DNA of 64,000 nt from Saccharum officinarum. Taxonomy: Eukaryota > Streptophyta > Magnoliopsida > Poales > Poaceae. Of this stretch, positions 12,282 through 22,902 are shown piece by piece (the stretch's first letter is position 1; each line of letters begins with the position of its first letter). The notes beneath the pieces are model-generated. The model did no database searches and was not told the DNA's origin. It saw nothing but the letters and a program-made list of their open reading frames with translations. The translations under genes were made by a program, and so were the position numbers. The stretch lies in the NCBI GenBank assembly GCA_020631735.1, contig CM036160.1:4014407-4078406 (forward strand). The letters are read 5' to 3'.

Positions 12282-14108
12282 TGTTTGGACACCAAAAAAA
12301 ACACCCCGCCGCAGGCGGTGTCTCAAGTGGAACAAGTGCGGGCGTGCCAGTGTACTGAGTACACAGAGATAACAAGAGAACAAGTATTTTATTAATCATC
12401 ACGAGTTAATAAATACAAGCTCTCGTAGATGCGCGCGCTATGGCCAGCTGGCGGCGATCTGACTAGGCGTCGTGGTCTCCTGGTTCCTGGGGCCTCGGAA
12501 AGCTCCCAGTTAATTACCCCGGTGAGTCAGGCTCACAGAGTACCTCCGATTCTGCTGCTGTGGTCGTCGTCTTCAATCTTCGCTTCATGTCTCCATGCTT
12601 GTGTGTTGGTGTAGATGTAGATGGCATCGGCGTGATGGCCTCGTCGGTCCATGAGCCGGTGTAGCAGAGCTGGATCATCAGCTTCGCCCGCCCGTGTCGT
12701 TCGCCTCGTCGGTGTCAAACGGCACGTAGTGTAGTCGTGGTTGCACTTGCATGGTTGGTGTAGCTTGGATCGCTTCGGACTCCTCAGCAACGTCGTCGTG
12801 GTACTCCGTGAAACTGATCATCTAGAGTTGTTGAAGTTGTTGATGAAGATTTGTACGTCGCCTTGCTCGTGTTCTCGGCATACGTAGACGGCACGTGCAT
12901 GCATGGCCTGTACGTGCACGTATATGCATGTGCATCTAGGCTTTGCATGCCTCTTGCAGTAGTATTTGCATCTTGGTGTAGTACTTGTATCTTCATGTTC
13001 TTGTCCTGGCAGCCGCGTTCGGATCTCAGCCTCCAGGTCCACGTCGCGGGCATGTCCGACACCAGCAAGCCGAAGCCCGCCGGGCGATGCTCCGTCTCCT
13101 TGCAACGCGATGACCATCGCAGTCCGGCGCCGTCTTGATCGTCCGGCTACCGTATCCCAATCTACTCGGCCAGGACCATGACACCAGCCAACATGTATGC
13201 AACTGCGTAGGATTAGAAGAGATAAATGACTAGATTAGTCTCTTACCCATGCAGAAGGACGTGCACACCATGGCTTCGAGTGGATGGATGAAGAAGCCTC
13301 GCTCAACTTGCTTGCTGGCTTCCTGGATGAAGACGCCTGGGTCCCCTCGTGCGGCGGCCGGACGTCGGTGTTATTATGGATACGAACGTGCGCTTGCTGC
13401 TGAAGAGCCTGGCGGCGCTGTTTGCTTTGTGGATGAAAAAGTGCCCCCCCTGCGTGAAGACCTAAGTCTCTTTATATAGGCAGCAGCTAGGGTAGCAGCT
13501 GGACTCCTGGCCGCATGCACGAGCCGCCAGAAAGTCGTTAGCCAGCGCCGATATACCCGGAACCGTCTCCTTCCTTGCTTCGTACGCCGGATGAAGCACG
13601 TACTTATCCACGTGCCATGATTATCTCGTGAAAACGCTTCTAGAAGGATTCTGTGGGTTGGACCTGTCATCCGCAGGCCCAAAAAAATTCACCGGCCCGG
13701 ACTGTGGTTGAGGTACAAGATCGTACTCCGTATACGGTTTCACCTATACGCCATATAATACGCACATGATCTGAATTCGACCCACAGACGTCATGTGCCG
13801 CGCCTGTGGCTGCCTGGTGGGCTCTGATCGCTTGCTAATTAAAGGCGTTTGAGCTCCGCCATATTTGAGAAGTGTATACCACGCATGGAACGTATACATA
13901 CTTAGCTTGCATGTCGACGTATGCATGCATGCACGGCGTAGTAACGTGTTAGCTTCTTTCTTTTCCAGCACACGTAAATAAACATGCGCACTATTAGCTC
14001 ATCACAGTCCAATGGAACCTGATTCATGTTTTTTTTTTCCTTATTTTCAGTAGCACATTTAGATGTACATGCATACTAGTGAAATTTTGTACAAAATCTC
14101 GTCAAACA
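12282..14108 (-). repeat. 5' LTR of copy A (1,827 bp)
   Basis: The LTR runs from TGTTTGG to CAAACA on the plus strand. It matches the LTRs at 15425-17245 and 32531-34361. The element-sense TATA box (CCTATATAAA) lies at 13471-13480. About seven base substitutions relative to both copy B LTRs are clustered at 12603-12790. AGGGA follows at 14109-14113, the same five bases that flank copy B. Confidence 0.9.
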
Positions 14109-14118
14109 AGGGAAAATT

Positions 14119-14500
14119 GAAAATATGTAGTGCAAACCTAAAGGTAGGGTTGCAAACATATAAACTTTTTTAAAAAACGTAACTTTGTGATTCGAATTTT
14201 GAAACACTGCATATCCCATTAGTTTTACCCATATCTGTATTTTGTTGCAAAAACTTGAGAAATCATAACTCAACCTAGTCGAGAAAAATCATGCAAAAAA
14301 TTACAAAATTTAGGTGCATATCCACTACAAAGAAAAATTTCCTGGAATTTTGTTTTCTAGTGCACATGGACTCCAATTTTGTTTATTTTTTGTATGATTT
14401 TTTTCTATATTGAGTTTGAATCTCAACTTTTGCAACAAACTATATATATGGATGCACTATGGATGTGTGTTGTTTTAAAATTCTCCAAATCACGGAAGTA
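14119..14500. repeat. Fold-back MITE, truncated by the assembly gap
   Basis: This is the copy A version of the element at 34372-34789. It is cut at the position corresponding to 34744, inside the right arm. Single-base homopolymer differences from the other copy are very dense here. Confidence 0.7.
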
Positions 14501-14600
14501 NNNNNNNNNNNNNNNNNNNNNNNNNNNNNNNNNNNNNNNNNNNNNNNNNNNNNNNNNNNNNNNNNNNNNNNNNNNNNNNNNNNNNNNNNNNNNNNNNNNN
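14501..14600. other. Assembly gap (100 N)
   Basis: Exactly 100 ambiguous bases separate two contigs. Left of it the sequence ends inside a palindromic MITE. Right of it begins sequence seen only once in this window. Confidence 0.99.
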
Positions 14601-14602
14601 CA

Positions 14603-14797
14603 CACATAATGGTCCTTGTCAAGTTCAACGCCCTTTGCAAGCTGAGGAAGATCACTGGTGTCAAGACCAAGGAGCTGAATGCTGTGGCTCAGCGTCGTCG
14701 AGGTGTACGTCCTAGAGGCCTCGCGGAGAAGGTCAACTTCAAGACTGGCACCGGCCTCTCTGAAAGCTTGATGCTGCTGCGTTTGCTTGGGGAATGA
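14603..14797 (+). CDS. Unrecognised coding fragment, 3' end (5' lost in gap)
   Basis: An open frame enters from the gap and ends at TGA 14795-14797, giving about 64 residues. It starts HIMVLVKFNALCKLRKITG and ends SLMLLRLLGE. Third positions are strongly G/C, as in grass exons, which favours coding. The protein is basic (an RRR...RPRG stretch) and I do not recognise a family. It could be the last exon of a host gene or a transposon-borne fragment. The minus strand is also open here across the N run, so strand assignment rests on codon composition only. Confidence 0.3.
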   Translation, partial: HIMVLVKFNALCKLRKITGVKTKELNAVAQRRRGVRPRGLAEKVNFKTGTGLSESLMLLRLLGE

Positions 14798-15419
14798 GGA
14801 ATCACCGGATGAGACATGAATGATGTCCACGAAAAAGCATCGGTCTGAATTAAGTCCAGAAAAAAAATGCTCCATGAGCTTATATGACCTTATGAAACTA
14901 CGAATCTGTATTATTGCTTGTTGGCTCTGTATTTTCTCCTTCTCACTTTTCCTGAAATGATGTTCATTTTACATATGAACTAAAAGGGGTGTTTTGGCTC
15001 TGCTAATTCAACTTATTTGCATGGCAATTTGTACCTTTACCTTTGCAAAATTATACTCATGCACTGTTATCGTGAAACAGAATGGTGATGTCAGAAGAAA
15101 GCGTTGACTTTTCAATGCTTCTATGGTTGACTAGTAGTCTGTGAGGTGAGCATACGAGGCCCATTCCATTTACTCGGTCCATTTTTAACCCCTTCAAGGC
15201 CCATGAAGCAGCCCATCCCACGTCTGACTGCGCCTAAGCGCCAGAGTCGGAGGGCCTGAGTTCAGGGCTTGTTAAGAGCCCCTCGGCTTTGCCGGCTCAC
15301 CGCATTGCGATACAAGAAGTGAGTTCTGGTTCTGCTTGTTCGATTTTCAGATATTCAATGAATGTCAATGTCTAGAGATCGTTATAAATGCATTGCAATT
15401 TGAACTTATTTTATATCAT
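14798..15419. other. Host flank left of the retrotransposon, no gene seen
   Basis: This is non-coding DNA. The segment near 15160-15220 has several GGCCCA/GCCCAT motifs of the kind common in plant proximal promoters (site II-like). No convincing ORF or TIR was seen. It abuts the target duplication at 15420. Confidence 0.5.
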
Positions 15420-15424
15420 AGGGA
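15420..15424. repeat. Target site duplication, left (AGGGA)
   Basis: Five bases immediately outside the LTR that starts TG at 15425. They are identical to 34362-34366 and define the ends of one complete element. Confidence 0.93.
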
Positions 15425-17245
15425 TGTTTGGACACCAAAAAAAACACCCCGCCGCAGGCGGTGTCTCAAGTGGAACAAGTGCGGGCGTGCCAGTGTACTA
15501 AGTACACAGAGATAACAAGAGAACAAGTATTTTATTAATCATCACGAGTTAATAAATACAGCTCTCGTAGATGCGCGCGCTATGGCAGCTGGCGGCGATC
15601 TGACTAGGCGTCGTGGTCTCCTGGTTCCTGGGGCCTCGGAAAGCTCCCAGTTAATTACCCGGTGAGTCAGGCTCACAGAGTACCTCCGATTCTGCTGCTG
15701 TGGTCGTCGTCTTCAATCTTCGCTTCATGTCTCCATGCTTGTGGGTGGTGTAGATATGGGTGGCGTCGGCGTGATGGCCTCGTCGGTCCATGAGCCGGAG
15801 TAGCAGAGCTGGATCATCAGCTTCGCCCGCCCGTGTCGTTCGCCTCGTCGGTGTCAAACGGCACGTAGTGTAGTCGTGGTTGCACTTGCATGGTTGGTGT
15901 AGCTTGGATCGCTTCGGACTCCTCAGCAGCGTCGTCGTGGTACTCCGTGAAACTGATCATCTAGAGTTGTTGAAGTTGTTGATGAAGATTTGTACGTCGC
16001 CTTGCTCGTGTTCTCGGCATACGTAGACGGCACGTGCATGCATGGCCTGTACGTGCACGTATATGCATGTGCATCTAGGCTTTGCATGCCTCTTGCAGTA
16101 GTATTTGCATCTTGGTGTAGTACTTGTATCTTCATGTTCTTGTCCTGGCAGCCGCGTTCGGATCTCAGCCTCCAGGTCCACGTCGCGGGCATGTCCGACA
16201 CCAGCAAGCCGAAGCCCGCCGGGCGATGCTCCGTCTCCTTGCAACGCGATGACCATCGCAGTCCGGCGCCGTCTTGATCGTCCGGCTACCGTATCCCAAT
16301 CTACTCGGCAGGACCATGACACCAGCCAACATGTATGCAACTGCGTAGGATTAGAAGAGATAAATGACTAGATTAGTCTCTTACCCATGCAGAAGGACGT
16401 GCACACCATGGCTTCGAGTGGATGGATGAAGAAGCCTCGCTCAACTTGCTTGCTGGCTTCCTGGATGAAGACGCCTGGGTCCCCTCGTGCGGCGGCCGGA
16501 CGTCGGTGTTATTATGGATACGAACGTGCGCTTGCTGCTGAAGAGCCTGGCGGCGCTGTTTGCTTTGTGGATGAAAAAGTGCCCCCCTGCGTGAAGACCT
16601 AAGTCTCTTTATATAGGCAGCAGCTAGGGTAGCAGCTGGACTCCTGGCCGCATGCACGAGCCGCCAGAAAGTCGTTAGCCAGCGCCGATATACCCGGAAC
16701 CGTCTCCTTCCTTGCTTCGTACGCCGGATGAAGCACGTACTTATCCACGTGCCATGATTATCTCGTGAAAACGCTTCTAGAAGGATTCTGTGGGTTGGAC
16801 CTGTCATCCGCAGGCCAAAAAAAATTCACCGGCCCGGACTGTGGTTGAGGTACAAGATCGTACTCCGTATACGGTTTCACCTATACGCCATATAATACGC
16901 ACATGATCTGAATTCGACCCCACAGACGTCATGTGCCGCGCCTGTGGCTGCCTGGTGGGCTCTGATCGCTTGCTAATTAAAGGCGTTTGAGCTCCGCCAT
17001 ATTTGAGAAGTGTATACCACGCATGGAACGTATACATACTTAGCTTGCATGTCGACGTATGCATGCATGCACGGCGTAGTAACGTGTTAGCTTCTTTCTT
17101 TTCCAGCACACGTAAATAAACATGCGCACTATTAGCTCATCACAGTCCAATGGAACCTGATTCATGTTTTTTTTTCCTTATTTTCAGTAGCACATTTAGA
17201 TGTACATGCATACTAGTGAAATTTTGTACAAAATCTCGTCAAACA
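15425..17245 (-). repeat. 3' LTR of copy B (1,821 bp)
   Basis: The LTR runs TG...CA with the TGTTTGG start and CAAACA end on the plus strand. The element-sense TATA box CCTATATAAA lies at 16608-16617, which predicts transcription starting near 16580 and running left into the host flank. An AATAAAA-type signal in element sense lies near 15530. The base after the LTR on the right (17246) enters the polypurine tract, so this is not a solo LTR. Confidence 0.93.
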
Positions 17246-17260
17246 AATGCCCCCCACCAA
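17246..17260 (-). other. Polypurine tract
   Basis: On the minus strand the bases just before the 3' LTR read TTGGTGGGGGGCATT. This is the G-rich tract expected to prime plus-strand DNA synthesis. Confidence 0.75.
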
Positions 17261-17415
17261 GTTGAGTTTGGATGATGCGTAGTGAATCCGGACTCAGCTT
17301 GGTGAAAAGAATTGGACCGTCATCCGGGCGCAACAACGAGTTGCCGCCATATCTCCCTTGGACTTGAGATTTCGTATTCTCTGCGGACTCGTGAGATACG
17401 TGTATGGGATTCTCT

Positions 17416-17423
17416 TATATATA
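17416..17423 (+). promoter_or_regulatory. TATA box for the antisense gene
   Basis: TATATATA lies 222 bases upstream of the ATG at 17645 and outside the LTR. It predicts a start near 17450 and a ~190-base leader. It gives the antisense gene a promoter separate from the LTR, if it is functional. Confidence 0.5.
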
Positions 17424-17644
17424 TCCATGCACCGTACCGAGCTTCCCATAATTCGTAACATACGAGTCCACGCTGCAGCATCCTTGTAACAAGTTCACGT
17501 CATCAGCGCTGCAGCAGATCAATCGCACGCCGGCAAGCAAGCCAAGCCCAAGTACTCGGCAACTCTACATGGGCACCCCAAATTAGCTGCACTTGTTACT
17601 GCTCCATTGTTACTTTAGGATCTTCACAACGCGATTTAATCTTG

Positions 17645-19935
17645 ATGCAGATGGGTCGTGGTAACGACGAACGCGTAGGCGAATGGTCCGGCAGGCAGCG
17701 TCGTTCCCAGCGATCCCAAGGCGAGCGCGAGGACGATCCACCACGTCGAGATGCACCCAAGACACGCGGAAATCGGAACACCTCGCAGCCCCGTGAAGAT
17801 CTGGCTGATGAGCGTATTTCTCGTCGAGACGTCGCCAAGCCTCGCGGCGACCACAAGAATCAGGACCAACGCGAGGAGCCTCCGATGCGCAGGGACGAGC
17901 GCAAGCTGCGCCAAAGTCAAGACGGCGAAGGATCCTCACGTCGCGACGACACGAAGCCCTCTGCCAACCGCGACGATCAGGACAACTCGCGCAGGAGCAG
18001 GTCTGGAGCCCGCAACACCACGGACCAGTACAAAATTGAGTTCCGCAAGCCTCAGGAAAGCAACGGCAGGCGTCGCCCTCAGATGGTTTTGGATGACAGC
18101 AGCTCAGATTCAGACTCTCCCCAACCAGATGTCCCTCCAAAGAGAAAGCTTCGCAAGGACGGCGCAAGCGATCCCACTGACCGTCCATCGGAGCCATTAG
18201 ACAAATCCCTCTCTGCGCCTGTCCTCAGCAAAAGAGATCGCAAGGCGGCGGGCGGCGGTTCTTCACGTGGAGAAGAACCACCCAAGGAGGCGAGTCCTGC
18301 GAAGAGAACCCGCAAAGCTGACGACGGCGTCGAGGGCGAAACTGCAAAGGGCGCCGAAAGGAGAACTCTGACGAAGTCGGATCCTCCTCAAGCTTCTGCT
18401 GATAATACTAAGCCTGCGCAGCCATCTGATGCCGCACTGAAGGTACGACAACTTTTGTGCACATATATTTAATAAATTTGCACGCCAACGTTGCCGTGTC
18501 ATGTTATTCTCACAGGGCAAGATTACTCCCGCTCCCGTGACCTGCTTGGGAAACAAAGAGATGAATTCTGACGCTCTTACTTTGGCCGAGCTGTGCAAAG
18601 ACAGCGTAAGCATGTTCATAAACTTCTTCTCATCTCTTTTGGAGCTTTAGTAACTTTTTATGTATCCTTGTCAAGCCGATGATGACAGAAGACTTAAGCA
18701 CCCTCCCATGGGATGCAATCTTGTCCGTAGATGTATTTAGCTTTTTCACGGACTCCATACAGGACTACGGAGTTCCCACGGAAGTGGTAAACGGCCAATC
18801 TACAGCTGAGGTGCAGCCAAAGGATGCGGCGCTGCCACCTGCGACAGCTCCCGTCCAGTCGTCGACTCCGGCGCCCTCTTCGGATATCCTCAGCTCGGAT
18901 CTGCCGACGGACAATGGGGTACCTGTGCTATCAGGCGACACCATGCGAGCATTGCTTCAAGACGTTGTACCAGCTCAATCAGGATGTGAGCCTGCACGTC
19001 CTGCCAATGACACGGCCACGGAAGGTAATCAAGCTAGCGCATATACACGCTGTCTTGTACATAGCAACACATGCTCATCTATTGATTATTATACTCTCTT
19101 GCCTGCAGTTGGCAAGGACCTCCAGGACCACATACCGCTCTCCAAGCTGGCAGCCCTGAAGAAGGAGGACAACATGCATCTCCAACTAGTAGACCAAGCT
19201 AAAGAATTTACTGCCAAGCTGGGGTCAATTAGCATTCCTGCTTTCTTAGACAATGACGCCTCTTTTGTCCTTGATCTACCCAACGATAGACATGGTGTGC
19301 GCGAGGAATTGAGGGACCTCCAGGCCATGCTAGAGATTAGTCCTCTCAACGAGAAACAGGTGAATCGCCGCATCAAAATGCTCTTGGGTTACTGGACAGC
19401 GATGTATGAAGAGCCGCGCCCTGCGGCCTTAGCTCAACTCATGACCCATATGGCGAGCCTGGCGCAGCGCTTGGAGGGCGACACTTCTTCCTCTATCGAA
19501 GCTAATTCTGTCATGGAGGAAGGACATCAACAACTTGGCGAGCTAGACACCGCCCGCTCCATGACCGTGGCTGAACTAAAGCGTCATGCCGAGGAGCGTG
19601 ACGAGGCGCAAGCAAAATACCAGCCCCTCAAGATGGAGCAACAGAACGCTGCCAAAGAGGCTCGCGACTTCGAGGAAAAGGCTCGTAGCTTCCAGGAGGA
19701 AGCTCGTGTTGCCTGGGCACGTGAAAAAGAGCTCCTTGGCAAAGAAGAGGAGCTCTTGAAGAACATCGAGTTTTGTCGGGGACATATCAAGACGCTGGAG
19801 GCCAGACTTGAGCAGCTGGAGGAGTGCCGGCGCAACATGAAAGCTCAGCTGGAGGACATCGGCCAACTAGAGGATCCGGTGTCTCGGGGCGTCAAACTTA
19901 TCCTGAAGTACTCCTTCCTTAAAGATAGAACATGA
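17645..19935 (+). CDS. Antisense accessory gene of the retrotransposon, four exons, ~687 aa
   Basis: The gene lies opposite to gag-pol, between pol and the 3' LTR. Exons are 17645-18442, 18516-18605, 18676-19024 and 19109-19935. All three introns (73, 70 and 84 bp) are GT...AG and keep one frame across 2,064 bases. Intron 3 is a multiple of three, so its retention would not break the frame. The N-terminal ~270 residues are very hydrophilic and rich in Arg, Asp and Ser, with repeated R-D/R-R blocks and a DDSSSDSDS acidic run, and look disordered. The C-terminal ~150 residues are Glu/Lys/Ala-rich with heptad-like spacing, a probable coiled coil. I recognise no enzymatic domain. Antisense ORFs here are known in Grande-type Tat elements, but their function is not established. 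The start is ATG 17645; a second in-frame ATG lies at 17651. A nuclear or nucleic-acid-binding role would be a guess from composition. Confidence 0.75.
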
Positions 19936-21205
19936 GGTCATCCCTAGCTGGGCCACATTCACAGTAGCCCCGTAGGAGACTAGCTATTTCTTAGCATCAC
20001 CTAGTTTGTCTAGACTCTTATGTTTGAGTCTTTTTTTTTTACTTTTGCTGAACCTTAGTTAAATAAGTTGGGCATCGCTAGATGCATGCACCCCTTTTAT
20101 ATATTATATAATAGTCGAGTGAACAGGTTATATCCGTCAAGCCAATACAGGATTCACATATATGTTCCCTTCTTGCTTGACCGATCATAAGCGTGTACGA
20201 GCACTTTCTTTGTTATTCCTCGCGTATGCACGGCGATAGAGCTGCGCACAAGCTCGCACACGTCTGTTCCTCGCGTTTGTACATGTCACCATATACATCT
20301 GACTTAGCCACCGGCCCCATTGCTAGCGTCAGAGTTATCTTTGATGGACAGAACAGGCGTGCCTTCGTCTTGCAGTTGGCCGGCGACGGTGAACAGGGAT
20401 TTTTCCGCCACTGTTTCCTCCAGGCATGGGCGGTTGTCAGCACGGCGCCCTCCGTAGAACTGGGGCAGCAGAGACGTGCGCCCAACGGGGCTGACAAGGG
20501 CCAACACCAGGAATCCTCCAGAGATTGTGCATAATCTGAAGGCGACACTGCCGCGGCACCGCCTGAGCATGTCCTCCCGATCTGTGGCCGCGTTGCCTTC
20601 AGCAATTGTATCCATGCAAACTTGCAAGTACGGCATCACTACTCGCAGGGCGTTTGCTTTTCATTTGTATTGAGCCACTATACGATCGAGTCACCGTGTT
20701 AGCAACATAGCACTTTATCTTGGCTCACGATCAACATGAAGCCTGAGAATTGATACACACGTATAAACATGCACACGACTTGTACAGAGCTCGGCTGTAC
20801 GCTTTGATTAATCACTTGGCATAAAAGCGTACAACCTGAGACAACACTTTTTTATTATTATTATTTTTTCATTGCTTCTCAACAGTACAAGAGACATGAG
20901 TACATGTTGGGAGACTCTTTCAACAGAGTCTTACCAGAGCTAATTTACAACTAACTTGTTACCGCGTATACAAGAACTAGTACACAGGGTTACATTCGTT
21001 CATTCTTAGCTCGTGCTAAGTGTAGTTTTCCACTACGACTTCATGCCTTCAGGGTCGTACACCGCAGTATGGCTGGTGCAAGCTGGATCCTCCATGGGAA
21101 ATCTTCATGTGCGTCGCCGCCGGGTCGCGACAACGTTGATTCCCATTGGTGAAGGGCCATCCTGTTGCGGATGCTCCCCTGGTCCTTGGCGTAACCAAAG
21201 CAATA

Positions 21206-21310
21206 GAGGGGGACCAAAGAAAAACAAAGCAAAAGAGAAGAGGGAGAAAAGGAAAAAAAACAAAGAAGGAAAAGAAAAGAAAAACAAAAACAAAACAAAA
21301 CAAAAAAAAT
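21206..21310 (+). repeat. ~100-bp purine-rich (A/G) tract
   Basis: The plus strand is almost all A and G with scattered single C bases. The copy A equivalent is about 951-1055, where run lengths differ slightly. It encodes spurious Lys-rich or Phe-rich frames. It is not at the LTR boundary, so it is not the standard PPT. Confidence 0.7.
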
Positions 21311-21360
21311 AAACCTTGGTGGCGTTGCGCTGCCTCCAAGTGCTGGTGTAGACTTCTGTT

Positions 21361-21526
21361 GGGGCCGTGTTTCGGCATTGGCCATCAGAAAGTCGTGGAA
21401 GCTTCGTCGGGGCCGTGTTGCGGCGTTGGCCAACGAGAATGTAGGGCTTCATTGGGGCCGTGTTGCGGCGTTGGCCAATGAGAACGTCCATCGGGTCCGT
21501 GTTGTGGCGACGGCCACTCGGACGCC
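21361..21526. repeat. Four-unit tandem repeat (39-48 bp units)
   Basis: Units start at 21361, 21409, 21454 and 21493, each with GGGGCCGTGTT (GGGTCCGTGTT in the last) followed by a CGGCGTTGGCC-like core. Short tandem repeats in the 3' untranslated region are common in Tat-lineage elements. Confidence 0.8.
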
Positions 21527-21577
21527 CTTGAATCATCTTCGCCTTGTGGTGCACAGGTGGTTCCACTCGACAAAGAA

Positions 21578-21788
21578 GTTTTATCAACCCGACGCCACTT
21601 TGTGTGGTGTCAGCCTGCCGGGTTGAAGGGTTTCACAGCTTGACGCGAACCGCCCTGGTGCATCGCACTGTTCCCGGAGTTGTGGTTTATCAATCCGACC
21701 GCGACCGTTGTATGGTGTGGTGCTAGCCGATCGGACCGAAGGGTTTCGCAGCTTGATGCTAACCGCACTGGCGCATCGCACTGTTCCC
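21578..21788. repeat. Two-unit ~104-bp tandem duplication
   Basis: Two diverged copies, 21578-21675 and about 21682-21788, share the order TTTATCAA, CCGAC, GAAGGGTTTC, CAGCTTGA and GCATCGCACTGTTCCC. Confidence 0.7.
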
Positions 21789-22902
21789 AGTTGTAGTGCA
21801 ACGATGGACCTGCAACACTACAAAAAAAACAAGACTGGCCCATTGTACGTGAACCAGTCATGATTATAATGATATCATGGTAAAGGGGCAAACCGTCATG
21901 AGAACAAAGACTTGTTTGGAGTAATTTTTTTTTTTAAAAAAAATGTTGGCTCTCCCATCGGCGTTAGCTATATGAGCAGCTCGGGATAAGACAGCCAGGG
22001 GGCATGACCATTAGGCACGTTGCGTAACCATGGTGGAACGACTCCAACGATTTTACCCCGTTGTGTGCTTGAGTGTGTAGACCTCTGCTTTGACGTCTCC
22101 ACCAGGGTGTAGGGAATTCTTGCTTGAGACTCCCCTTGCTTTGAGTTGAACCACAGCTTACTCGCTCTCTCTAACATAGAAGCGTAGGTATGGCTGAGTT
22201 GGTGTTGAGTTTTGGGTAACGGCTTTGGAATTTGCCATCACTTTTGCCGAGGACGGCGAATGACTACCTCCGCCTTCCGTTGGATGCTAAGCTTGACACT
22301 TGAACTTGATTTGTGCTTGTTTGGCATGAACTCGGTCACTTCTTTGGAGACCATTTTTTTTTTGCCCCTTTTTTTTTCAGCATCGGTGGAACTTGGAAGA
22401 TAGCCATTCACCTTTGTGTGCCTAGATGAATCCTCGCTGGCCTTGAATCTTTTGGTCCCTTGTTGTCACCTTCCAGGGTGGCAAGTGGCTTCACACTTGG
22501 TGGAACTTGTGTTGCACCAGGTAGCCCTTTCTTGCTCTTTTTCTACGGTCTTCCCCAGAGAGTGTGCCGCTTCATGTCAGGAAGCGCGAGCGGCGTGGTC
22601 GCCTCGCTGCTTAGGAGTGACTCGAGTCATCTTCCCACTGCCCCCAGCGGAAACGTGTTCGGCATCTGTCGTGTGTTCCGTGCAATGGTGGCTTGTCGCA
22701 AAATCCGCCCACCAGGTTGTCGCCCCGGACCTTCTGGAAAGGCCCCAAAGTCGTCAGATCCTCCGCTGCAGCTGTAGCCTGGTAGGGAGAGCCTTGGTTT
22801 TTTTTTGTTTTCTCTCCATGGAGAGACGACCGAACCATGCAATAGAAAATGCACGTGGTCATCTCACGGAGAGGTAAAAAAAAAAAAAAAAGAAAGGATT
22901 TT

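Larger units (their letters stand above)
1..14108 (-). mobile_element. Partial giant Gypsy/Tat LTR retrotransposon, copy A
   Basis: This stretch is nearly identical to 20257-34361 (offset about 20,250), so it is the same family in the same minus-strand orientation. It holds most of the post-pol 3' region (1-2650), the whole gag-pol region (2651-12064), the primer binding site and one LTR (12282-14108). The 3' LTR and antisense gene would lie left of the window. The DNA beyond its LTR (14109-14500) also matches the DNA beyond copy B (34362-34744). It is therefore most simply the same insertion represented twice. Its reading frame is broken where copy B's is open, and the breaks are single-base, mostly homopolymer differences. 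Confidence 0.9.
19936..22902. other. Non-coding region between antisense gene and pol
   Basis: This is the ~3-kb 3' region of the element, also seen at 1-2650. It contains a T-rich stretch just after the antisense stop, an AT-rich patch near 20095-20115, a purine-rich tract and two tandem repeats (listed separately). A 111-codon minus-strand frame at 20304-20639 and plus-strand frames at 22416-22877 are conserved between the two copies, but those copies are nearly identical, so this is no evidence for coding. Poly-A and poly-T runs lie near 21925-21945 and 22875-22890. Confidence 0.6.

Noticed and set aside
14379..14875. ORFs spanning the N run
   Set aside because: Continuity depends on the unknown bases. 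Only the 3' portion after the gap can be judged.
15425..17245. Solo LTR
   Set aside because: The bases on its two sides do not match, whereas AGGGA before it matches AGGGA after 34361, and a polypurine tract adjoins it. It is the 3' LTR of a complete element.
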